Origin: Burkholderiaceae bacterium
GTDB taxonomy: Bacteria; Pseudomonadota; Gammaproteobacteria; Burkholderiales; Burkholderiaceae_C
DNA length: 5,069 bases
Direction: 5' to 3'
Assembly (NCBI GenBank): GCA_023262645.1
Contig: JALRAA010000138.1
Location: 1 to 5,069, forward strand
Position numbers and translations under genes: made by a program. A model generated the notes under the pieces. It had not been told where the DNA came from and searched no databases. It saw only the letters and a list, made by a program, of their open reading frames with translations. Positions 1-5,069 of the stretch are shown in pieces. Positions within the stretch are counted from its first letter, which is position 1, and each line of letters opens with the position of its first letter.

Positions 1-25
1 ATTCATCGGTGATCATCAATGCCAT
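1..25 (-). CDS. Probable YfhL-type 4Fe-4S ferredoxin, N-terminal fragment
   Basis: Only the first eight codons lie in the window: reading leftward from an ATG at 25-23 they give MALMITDE, followed by a codon beginning with T. This matches the opening of small 2[4Fe-4S] ferredoxins of the YfhL type, which normally continue with a cysteine (TGC/TGT) as the first cluster ligand. Such ferredoxins are soluble electron carriers, and in betaproteobacteria one commonly follows coaD. The gene starts 12 bp after the coaD stop. An AGGGG ribosome-binding sequence overlaps that TAG stop, so translation is probably coupled to coaD. The call rests on eight residues plus gene order, so it is an informed inference; no cluster-binding cysteine is visible here. 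Confidence 0.65.
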
Positions 26-37
26 GGGTAACCGCCC

Positions 38-520
38 CTACTTTTTGGCATGCTGTTGCATGTACTTGAAAACTGGCGCAGAAACGAATTGCGCCACATC
101 GCCACCGAGCACAGATATTTCTCGCACCAAGGTGCTGGAAATGCATTGGTACACATCCAGTGTGTTCAAAAACACGGTGTCAATCTCGGGGGCCAAGCGC
201 CGGTTCATGCCAGCGAGTTGAAATTCATAATCAAAGTCGGTACCAATGCCACGCACCATGGTTTTGGCGTTGAGCGATTTGGCAAACTCAATCACCAACC
301 CGTCAAAGGTATGCACCTGTACGTTGGGGCAATCGATCAACGCTTGGCGCGTCATCTCCAGGCGTTGTTCCAAGGTGAACATGGTTTTTTTGTGGTGGGC
401 ACGGGCCACAGCGATCACCACCGTGTCAAACATGCGTGCAGTGCGACGCACAATGTCTTCATGTCCCAACGTGATCGGGTCAAAGGTTCCCGGGTACAAA
501 GCAATCACAGGGTCACTCAT
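38..520 (-). CDS. coaD: Phosphopantetheine adenylyltransferase (CoaD)
   Basis: CoaD transfers the adenylyl group of ATP to 4'-phosphopantetheine, making dephospho-CoA in the cytosol, the penultimate step of coenzyme A synthesis. The protein is 160 aa, the usual length. It shows the nucleotidyltransferase signature YPGTFDPITLGH (residues 9-20, with TxGH at 17-20), KKTMFTLEQR (44-53), VRG (89-91), DFDYEFQLAGMNR (95-107) and the C-terminal ISSTLVRE (127-134). The ATG at 520 has AAGGA five bases upstream. It lies 30 bp after rsmD and 12 bp before a probable ferredoxin, so it is probably co-transcribed with both. Oddity: compared with E. coli CoaD as I remember it, His20 here equals His18 while Glu99 equals Glu99. 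Two residues are therefore missing between Arg90 and Asp95, where the ATP-contacting Arg91 normally sits. The proline before the ISST motif (E. coli Pro120) is also replaced by Thr120. The family call is firm; full activity is not proven by sequence. Confidence 0.96.
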   Translation of the reverse strand: MSDPVIALYPGTFDPITLGHEDIVRRTARMFDTVVIAVARAHHKKTMFTLEQRLEMTRQALIDCPNVQVHTFDGLVIEFAKSLNAKTMVRGIGTDFDYEFQLAGMNRRLAPEIDTVFLNTLDVYQCISSTLVREISVLGGDVAQFVSAPVFKYMQQHAKK

Positions 521-531
521 GTCATTCCTTA
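521..531 (-). promoter_or_regulatory. Ribosome-binding site of coaD
   Basis: On the minus strand the bases just before the coaD ATG read TAAGGAATGAC. AAGGA pairs well with the 16S rRNA tail, at a five-base spacing. It supports the start at 520. An ATG inside this stretch is out of frame and is closed almost at once by TGA. Confidence 0.6.
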
Positions 532-550
532 GGAAGCGGTTGCTGACAGA

Positions 551-1108
551 TTATGCCCCTGCCTGTAACAAATGCGCATGCACAGATCCCGCTTTCAAAT
601 GACGCCACAGTGTGTAGCCCATGGGTTGTAAAACATCGTCCTTCCATGCTTTGTCAAGCTCCAAATACACCAACCCCTGGGGCTTGAGAGAGGGGAGCGC
701 CAGCTTCAAAGCCATTTCATGGTGGGGATAGTCGTAAGGCGGATCCAAAAATACCAAGTCTTGGCTGGCCAGCGGCAACTGGCGCAACACGGCCAAACCA
801 TCGGAACGCTGGATGCGCATTTGCGCAGCACCCAAACGGTCTTTGGCTTTGACCAATGCAGCCACGCATTCACTGCTGACATCGGCCAAAAACACTGACG
901 CAGCGCCGCGAGAGGCGGCTTCAAAGCCCAACGCACCGCTGCCAGCAAACGGATCGGCGCACACCCAGCCCGTCAAATCTTGGCCCAACCAGTTGAACAA
1001 GGTTTCGCGAACCCTGTTCGGTGTGGGGCGCAAACCGGGCGAATGACCAACGGGCAATTTGCTGCGCTTCCACTGCCCGCCGATGATGCGGACTTCGCCG
1101 CTGCTCAT
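551..1108 (-). CDS. rsmD: 16S rRNA (guanine(966)-N2)-methyltransferase (RsmD)
   Basis: RsmD uses S-adenosylmethionine to methylate the exocyclic N2 of G966 (E. coli numbering) in 16S rRNA during small-subunit assembly. From the ATG at 1108 the protein is 185 aa, typical for the family. Visible motifs are RIIGGQWKRSKL (7-18), LRPTPNRVRETLFNW (26-40), the SAM-binding ADPFAGSGALGFEAASRGA (51-69) and the catalytic LDPPY (121-125), whose DPPY is the hallmark of amino (N2/N6) methylation. The frame stays open upstream to 1249, but those 47 extra residues resemble nothing in the family and overlap the preceding M16 gene. The ATG at 1108 overlaps that gene's TGA by 4 bp (ATGA) and places RIIGG near the N-terminus as expected. 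No strong Shine-Dalgarno precedes it, which suggests translational coupling. In E. coli rsmD lies divergent to ftsY; here two M16 genes lie between them. Confidence 0.95.
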   Translation of the reverse strand: MSSGEVRIIGGQWKRSKLPVGHSPGLRPTPNRVRETLFNWLGQDLTGWVCADPFAGSGALGFEAASRGAASVFLADVSSECVAALVKAKDRLGAAQMRIQRSDGLAVLRQLPLASQDLVFLDPPYDYPHHEMALKLALPSLKPQGLVYLELDKAWKDDVLQPMGYTLWRHLKAGSVHAHLLQAGA

Positions 1109-2433
1109 GGGGCAGCAGCACCCAACACCACGGTGACCATGCGCTCGGGTTGAAGGTTTCTGGCGAAAGCCTGCTGAATATCGGCGGTGGTCAATTTCTG
1201 AACTTTGGCTGTCCAAGTGTCGAGGTAATCCAAGGGCAAATCGAACCAAGCAATGTTGCTCAAGTTGTCCATCAATTTGCGGTTGCTGTCTAAGCGAAGA
1301 GCAAAGCCACCGATCAGAAAATCTTTGGCCGCTTGCACTTCGGCGTTGCTCGGGCCTTCTTTGATGAATTCTTCCAGCACTTGCGTGGCGACTTCGATCG
1401 CTTGCTCAGCTTGGTCAGGCCGTGTTTGCAATCCCACGGTGAATGCCCCGGCATGTTGCCCCGGCGAAAAATAACTGTAGACGCTGTAACTCAAGCCACG
1501 CTTTTCTCGAACTTGCTCTGTCAAGCGCGAAACGAAGCCACCACCACCTAATACATAGTTGCCAACCGTCAGCGCTAAAAAATCGGGATGTTGTCTGGCA
1601 ACACCGGGTTGACCGATGAACACATGCGCTTGCGCTGACTCGAACGGAATCTCGATGCGGTTGGCGGTGCTCAAAGGTTGAACCTCGTCAACCAAGGGCA
1701 ACAACTCACAGTTGGCGGCAGACGGCAAACCTTTGAGCAGTTGCGTCAATTTTTCGGTGACCTGCGCTTTGTTCAATGCCCCGACCACGCTGATCTTGGC
1801 CCGACAAGGCACCAAGTAGCGCGCATGAAAATTTTTCATTTGCGCGGGTTCAATGCGACGCAAACTCTCTTCATCTGCATCTTGCCCGTAGGGGTGATCG
1901 CCATATACCGCTTTGGCAAATGCTTTGGAGGCCAACACATTGGGTTTGGTTTGCGATTCACGGATCGAGGCGATCCAGCGTTCGCGCTCGGTTTTCCACA
2001 CATCGGCCGGAAAAGAAGGCGATGCCAGTTGTCTGGCCGCCAAAGCAATGGCTTGGTCAAGCAACTCAGGGCGGGTCAAACTGCGCATGTTCAAACTCAT
2101 GCGGTCGTTGGATGCAGACGCACCCGCTGACGCGCCCAAATCTGCCCACGCTTCCCCCAACTGGTTTTCATCCAAAGCAGGCATGCCTTCTTGCGCCTTG
2201 ACCCCTTTGCCGAGCATCATGGCGGTGGCTTGCGCCAAGCCGTTGAGATTTTTGCTGTCGCGCCTGCTGCCAGCGTCAAATTCCAGTTGGATATCGACCA
2301 TGGGCAGGCCTTGAACTTCCATCAAGTACACCCGCGCCCCGTTGTCCAATGTCCAAAATTGAATGGGAATGCCTGCGTTTGCCAAGGGCTGCACCAATAA
2401 CCATGCAGCACAACAGATCAACCAATTTTTCAT
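1105..2433 (-). CDS. M16 family peptidase, non-catalytic partner subunit, exported
   Basis: This 442-aa protein has the two-domain M16B fold (insulinase/pitrilysin superfamily) but lacks the zinc site. Where the catalytic neighbour has HVLEH, this one reads QATAM (68-72) in the matching context LAQATAMMLGKG, so all three key residues are lost. It keeps the C-terminal-domain substrate-binding element GGGGFVSRL (296-304) and REKRGLSY (309-316), supplying the conserved Arg309/Tyr316 pair. The N-terminus, MKNWLICCAAWLLVQPLANA followed by GIPIQ, looks like a Sec signal peptide cut after Ala20, so the protein is probably periplasmic. Its ATG overlaps the TGA of the catalytic M16 gene (ATGA, 2430-2433), with GAAGG six bases before the start; its own TGA overlaps the rsmD start. 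Equal, coupled expression fits an obligate heterodimer like other bacterial M16B pairs. The substrate is unknown; peptide degradation or envelope protein processing is inferred. Confidence 0.92.
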   Translation of the reverse strand: MKNWLICCAAWLLVQPLANAGIPIQFWTLDNGARVYLMEVQGLPMVDIQLEFDAGSRRDSKNLNGLAQATAMMLGKGVKAQEGMPALDENQLGEAWADLGASAGASASNDRMSLNMRSLTRPELLDQAIALAARQLASPSFPADVWKTERERWIASIRESQTKPNVLASKAFAKAVYGDHPYGQDADEESLRRIEPAQMKNFHARYLVPCRAKISVVGALNKAQVTEKLTQLLKGLPSAANCELLPLVDEVQPLSTANRIEIPFESAQAHVFIGQPGVARQHPDFLALTVGNYVLGGGGFVSRLTEQVREKRGLSYSVYSYFSPGQHAGAFTVGLQTRPDQAEQAIEVATQVLEEFIKEGPSNAEVQAAKDFLIGGFALRLDSNRKLMDNLSNIAWFDLPLDYLDTWTAKVQKLTTADIQQAFARNLQPERMVTVVLGAAAP

Positions 2434-3854
2434 CTTGTGCCTTCAATATGACGTGAGCCGGGAACAGGTTTGCGCAAAGCGGGCCTGGCTCCGGCTTGCG
2501 GCAGCAAAGTGGCCACCGTCAGTCGGTCGTCGCCAAAGTATTTTTTGGCCACGGCTTGAACCTGCTCTGCGGTCACGGCCACCAATGCTTCGACCAAGCG
2601 GTCTGGCGTGTCCATGGCAAATCCTTCGACCCACAAATTGCCAAACTCGCGTGCTTGGTTAAACAATGAATCGCGTTGGTAAATGGTGGACGCCATCCAT
2701 TGCGCTTTGACGCGTTTCATTTCGGCTTCGCTCACACCCGATTCTGCGATGCGGGTGATCTGTGCGCGTAATGCGGCTTCTAATTGCTCCACCGTTTTAC
2801 CCTTGGCGGGTACGCCGTCCATCACAAAGACTTGCGGACCACGACCACTGAAACTGCTGGATGCACCTGCGCTGTCTGCAATGCGGTTCTCGCCTTGGGT
2901 CAGCGCCCTGTCCAGCCGTGAGCCGGTGTAGCCGTCTAACAAAGCCGCCAAAATCGTCAGCGCCAAAGCGTCTTGGCTGTCAGCATCGTTGTCAAACGAT
3001 TTGAAGCCTGGCACTTTCCACGACATCGCCAAGTACGCTTGGTCGGCGGGTGCTTTGACCTGCACCCTTCGTGTTCCTGCTTGGGCAGGCTCTGATCGTG
3101 GTTTTCTTGAGGGGACTTGGCCTTTGGGAATGACACCGTAAATTTCCTCGGCCCATTGGCGAACCCGCGCCACATTCACATCGCCCACAATCACCACCGC
3201 TGCATTTTCAGGTTGGTACCAACGGCGATAAAACTCACGCGCATCGTTGGGTGTCATGCTGTCCAAGTCACTCATCCAACCGATGACAGGACGGCGATAA
3301 GGTGAAGCCATGAATTGCACGGCGTTGAGCTGTTCATACATCAGCATGCGGGGTGAATCTTCGGTGCGCATGCGGCGTTCTTCTTTCACCACTTCGAGTT
3401 CGCGCACAAACTCTTCGTCAGGCCATTGGTTGTTTGCAAAACGGTCGGCTTCCAGTTGCATCACCTCTTGCAAGCGGGAGGCGGGAATTTGCTGGTAATA
3501 GCCGGTGTAGTCTTTGTTGGTGAAGGCGTTTTCGCGCCCTCCCAGGGCAGCGACTTTTCGTGAAAACTCTCCCGGTTTGATGGTGGCTGTTCCTTTAAAC
3601 AGCATGTGTTCGAGCACGTGTGCCACGCCTGACACACCATCCACCTCGTCCATGGATCCAACCCTGACCCACAGCATGTGCACAGCGGTGGGTGCACGCG
3701 CATCGGCTTTGACGATCAGGGTCATGCCGTTTTTCAAGGTGAATTGCTGAACCTCTTGCGCCGCAATCGGGCCGCATAAACACAGGCTTGCCAGCAAGGC
3801 CATGAGCCGCACTCGCCAATCTGTTTGTAATTTGTATTCACATTGGGGTTTCAT
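2430..3854 (-). CDS. M16 family zinc metallopeptidase, catalytic subunit, exported
   Basis: A 474-aa M16B peptidase with the inverted zinc motif HVLEH (79-83): two histidine ligands and the general-base Glu82. A third ligand about 76 residues on lies within ELEVVKEE (152-159), presumably Glu159. Other family landmarks are ENAFTNKDYTGYY (108-120) and the GDVN segment (224-227). The C-terminal domain has GSRLDRALTQGENRIADSAG (311-330) where the partner subunit has REKRGLSY, so the Arg/Tyr substrate-binding pair appears to be missing and supplied by the downstream protein. The N-terminus has a basic n-region (WRVR, 13-16), a hydrophobic stretch LMALLASLCLCG (17-28) and PIAAQ, indicating Sec export with cleavage near residue 32. 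I chose the ATG at 3854: the open frame to 3899 adds 15 unlikely residues encoded across the intergenic palindrome, and a later ATG at 3803 would cut off the basic n-region. The Shine-Dalgarno is weak. It is the first gene of the leftward cluster. Confidence 0.93.
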   Translation of the reverse strand: MKPQCEYKLQTDWRVRLMALLASLCLCGPIAAQEVQQFTLKNGMTLIVKADARAPTAVHMLWVRVGSMDEVDGVSGVAHVLEHMLFKGTATIKPGEFSRKVAALGGRENAFTNKDYTGYYQQIPASRLQEVMQLEADRFANNQWPDEEFVRELEVVKEERRMRTEDSPRMLMYEQLNAVQFMASPYRRPVIGWMSDLDSMTPNDAREFYRRWYQPENAAVVIVGDVNVARVRQWAEEIYGVIPKGQVPSRKPRSEPAQAGTRRVQVKAPADQAYLAMSWKVPGFKSFDNDADSQDALALTILAALLDGYTGSRLDRALTQGENRIADSAGASSSFSGRGPQVFVMDGVPAKGKTVEQLEAALRAQITRIAESGVSEAEMKRVKAQWMASTIYQRDSLFNQAREFGNLWVEGFAMDTPDRLVEALVAVTAEQVQAVAKKYFGDDRLTVATLLPQAGARPALRKPVPGSRHIEGTR

Positions 3855-3859
3855 AGAAT
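3832..3859 (+). promoter_or_regulatory. Possible sigma-70 promoter for ftsY
   Basis: TAGAAT (3854-3859) matches the -10 consensus at five of six positions. TTGTAT (3832-3837) lies 16 bp upstream as a weak -35 with three matches. Transcription would begin near 3866, giving a leader of about 50 bases that contains the 3876-3898 palindrome. The -35 and spacer lie within the first codons of the divergent M16 gene, and the -10 overlaps its start codon. This is plausible in a 62-bp divergent gap but unproven. Confidence 0.3.
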
Positions 3860-3875
3860 GATCTGCTGTTAACCG

Positions 3876-3898
3876 TGCGCTGATGCACGCACAGCGCA
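3876..3898. repeat. Near-perfect inverted repeat in the divergent intergenic space
   Basis: TGCGCTG (3876-3882) and CAGCGCA (3892-3898) are exact inverted arms. Inside them TGC (3884-3886) and GCA (3889-3891) also pair, leaving one unpaired A at 3883 and a two-base centre. The element spans 23 bp and lies between the start codons of the catalytic M16 gene and ftsY, both transcribed away from it. No T-run follows on either strand, so it is not a terminator. It could be an operator for a dimeric regulator or a hairpin in a leader RNA. The repeat is directly visible; its role is inferred. Confidence 0.55.
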
Positions 3899-3903
3899 TT
3901 GTA
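3898..3903 (-). promoter_or_regulatory. Possible -10 box for the M16/rsmD/coaD cluster
   Basis: On the minus strand these bases read TACAAT, one mismatch from the sigma-70 -10 consensus. They lie about 44 bp before the M16 start codon. The -35 is poor: TTGAAC (complement of 3919-3924) sits 15 bp upstream, already inside the first ftsY codons. The box overlaps one base of the palindrome's edge. It is a candidate only. Confidence 0.3.
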
Positions 3904-3916
3904 GAAACCTGTCCTC

Positions 3917-4912
3917 ATGTTCAACTTATTCAAACGAAAAGCCCCGCCAAGCGTGGTCGCTGGCGCCAGCCAAGCCGCCGAAGTGGCCAGCCGTGACTGG
4001 TTGGGTCGTTTGCGCAGCAGTTTGCAGCGCACAGGCAGCAGCATTGCCACCGTGTTCACTGGCAAATGGCTCGACGATGACGCCTACACCGAACTTGAAT
4101 CGGCCTTGTTGATGGCTGATGCCGGTGTTCCCGCCACCCAATACATACTTGAACAACTCAAAATCAAAATCAAACAGACGGGCAGCAAAGACCTGGTCCA
4201 GATCAAGGGCTTGCTGGTCGAAGTGCTGACCGAACTGCTCCAACCCCTTGAGCGAGAACTCGATATTGCCCAGCACCACCCCACCGTGGTGATGGTCACA
4301 GGTGTGAATGGCGCGGGCAAAACCACTTCGATTGGCAAACTGACGCGCCATTTGCACGACGCGGGTGCCAGCGTGTTGTTGGCCGCAGGCGACACGTTTC
4401 GAGCCGCTGCGCGCGAGCAATTGCTTGTGTGGGCTGACCGCAACCAAGTGGACATCATCAGCCAAGAAAACGGCGACCCTGCAGCGGTGAGTTTTGACGC
4501 GGTGAGCGCCGGCAAGGCACGCGCCAAAGATGTGGTGTTGGTAGACACGGCAGGCCGACTGCCTACCCAACTGCATTTGATGGATGAATTGAAAAAAATC
4601 CAACGCGTCATACAAAAAGCAGAGCCTACTGCACCGCACGAAATTTTGTTGGTCATCGATGGCAACACCGGTCAAAACGCTTTGGCGCAAGTCAAGGCTT
4701 TCGACGAAGCACTGGGTTTAAGCGGCCTGATCATCACCAAACTCGACGGCACTGCCAAAGGCGGTGTGTTGGCAGCGATTGCTTTGTGGGCACGCGAGAG
4801 AAAACATGCGCAAGCTAAAACTTTGGCGGTATATTTCATTGGTATCGGAGAAAAGCTGGAAGACTTACAAAGCTTCAAAGCCGATGAGTTCGCCCAAGCC
4901 TTGATCCACTGA
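3917..4912 (+). CDS. ftsY: Signal recognition particle receptor FtsY
   Basis: FtsY is the SRP receptor GTPase. It binds the Ffh-4.5S RNA-ribosome complex at the inner membrane and hands nascent membrane proteins to SecYEG, with reciprocal GTP hydrolysis by Ffh and FtsY. The 331-aa protein shows the N-domain ALLMADAG (63-70), P-loop GVNGAGKTT (129-137), GDTFRAAAREQL (158-169), QENGDPAAVSFDA (183-195), DTAGRLPTQ (210-218), the guanine-specificity TKLDG (274-278) and GIGEKLEDLQSF (309-320). It lacks the long acidic A domain of E. coli FtsY (497 aa). About 50 residues precede the N domain, starting with the amphipathic, basic MFNLFKRK that could bind membrane lipid directly. The segment between LAAIALW and VYFIGIGE carries an extra lysine/arginine-rich stretch (293-301). 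The ATG at 3917 has only a weak Shine-Dalgarno. The gene is divergent from the M16 cluster, 62 bp away. Confidence 0.97.
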   Translation: MFNLFKRKAPPSVVAGASQAAEVASRDWLGRLRSSLQRTGSSIATVFTGKWLDDDAYTELESALLMADAGVPATQYILEQLKIKIKQTGSKDLVQIKGLLVEVLTELLQPLERELDIAQHHPTVVMVTGVNGAGKTTSIGKLTRHLHDAGASVLLAAGDTFRAAAREQLLVWADRNQVDIISQENGDPAAVSFDAVSAGKARAKDVVLVDTAGRLPTQLHLMDELKKIQRVIQKAEPTAPHEILLVIDGNTGQNALAQVKAFDEALGLSGLIITKLDGTAKGGVLAAIALWARERKHAQAKTLAVYFIGIGEKLEDLQSFKADEFAQALIH

Positions 4913-4950
4913 CACTTTGCCAGGCAACGCCTTTGCCCACGGATTTCCTT

Positions 4951-5069
4951 ATGCACAATGAACCCCTGGCCTTGTTGCCCGCCTTGCAACTGGAAGAGCA
5001 CTGGTCGCTGTTGACGCAGCCAGTCGTTGAACCCATCCGTGATGCCCTGTCAGCGGTTTCAATTCAGGC
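4951..5069 (+). CDS. Unidentified gene, N-terminal fragment running off the right edge
   Basis: An open frame begins at the ATG at 4951 and continues without a stop to the window end: 39 codons plus two bases. It begins MHNEPLALLPALQLEEHW and is rich in Leu, Glu and Pro. There is no signal peptide, membrane segment or motif I recognise. It starts 38 bp after the ftsY stop in the same direction, with GGA at 4941-4943 as a weak ribosome-binding site, so co-transcription with ftsY is likely. The frame is also open upstream into the end of ftsY, with a TTG at 4933 as an alternative start. The ATG at 4958 is out of frame and stops after 18 codons. I do not assign a function. Confidence 0.6.
   Translation, partial: MHNEPLALLPALQLEEHWSLLTQPVVEPIRDALSAVSIQ

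Noticed and set aside
50..532. Open frame of 160 codons opposite coaD
   Set aside because: It mirrors coaD almost exactly and shows no recognisable motif; coaD itself is certain.
1109..1249. Upstream extension of rsmD giving a 232-aa protein
   Set aside because: The 47 extra residues lie fully inside the M16 gene and resemble no RsmD N-terminus; the ATG at 1108 gives the normal length and an ATGA overlap.
3855..3899. Upstream extension of the catalytic M16 gene to an ATG at 3899
   Set aside because: It would place 15 residues in front of the signal peptide, encoded across the intergenic palindrome, and would place the TACAAT box at the start codon.
3926..4690. Long open frame of 254 codons antisense to ftsY
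   Set aside because: It lies entirely opposite ftsY, whose motifs are unmistakable; the protein is Cys/His/Arg-rich with no family signature, as expected of a codon-bias shadow.
4917..4927. TTGCC-A-GGCAA palindrome just after ftsY as a terminator
   Set aside because: The arms leave almost no loop and no T-run follows; a same-direction gene begins 24 bp later.
1..5069. CRISPR array, tRNA/rRNA, insertion sequence or phage gene
   Set aside because: No regularly spaced direct repeats, tRNA-like cloverleaf or transposase/integrase motifs were seen by eye; core genes cover nearly the whole window.

Overview
The window comes from a bacterial chromosome and looks like ordinary core-genome DNA. Protein wording and gene order suggest a betaproteobacterium, probably Burkholderiales and perhaps a Comamonadaceae-type freshwater lineage. 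The cues are rsmD-coaD-ferredoxin in a row, a paired M16 peptidase operon, and a short FtsY without the long acidic N-terminal domain. The lineage is an inference from family knowledge; no search was run. There is no RNA gene, insertion sequence, phage gene or CRISPR array, and no gene-free stretch longer than 62 bp.

Layout. Reading leftward from about 3854 is a compact minus-strand cluster of five genes: a zinc-binding M16 peptidase (3854-2430), its non-catalytic M16 partner (2433-1105), rsmD, a 16S rRNA guanine methyltransferase (1108-551), coaD, phosphopantetheine adenylyltransferase (520-38), and the first eight codons of what looks like a YfhL-type 4Fe-4S ferredoxin (25 to the left edge). 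The two M16 genes and rsmD are joined by two 4-bp ATGA stop/start overlaps, and the remaining gaps are 30 and 12 bp, so one transcript is likely. Reading rightward from 3917 is ftsY, the signal recognition particle receptor GTPase. It is followed after 38 bp by the start of an unidentified gene that runs off the right edge.

The 62-bp divergent space between the first M16 gene and ftsY holds a nearly perfect inverted repeat and possible promoters in both directions. Keeping rsmD and ftsY divergent recalls the E. coli arrangement, with the M16 pair lying between them here.

The genes cover envelope protein handling (M16 pair, FtsY), ribosome maturation (RsmD), coenzyme A synthesis (CoaD) and probably Fe-S electron transfer. 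The points most worth a second look are an apparent two-residue deletion in the ATP-binding loop of CoaD, the divergent-region palindrome, and the division of M16 active-site elements between the two subunits. I did not find convincing evidence of a wholly new system.
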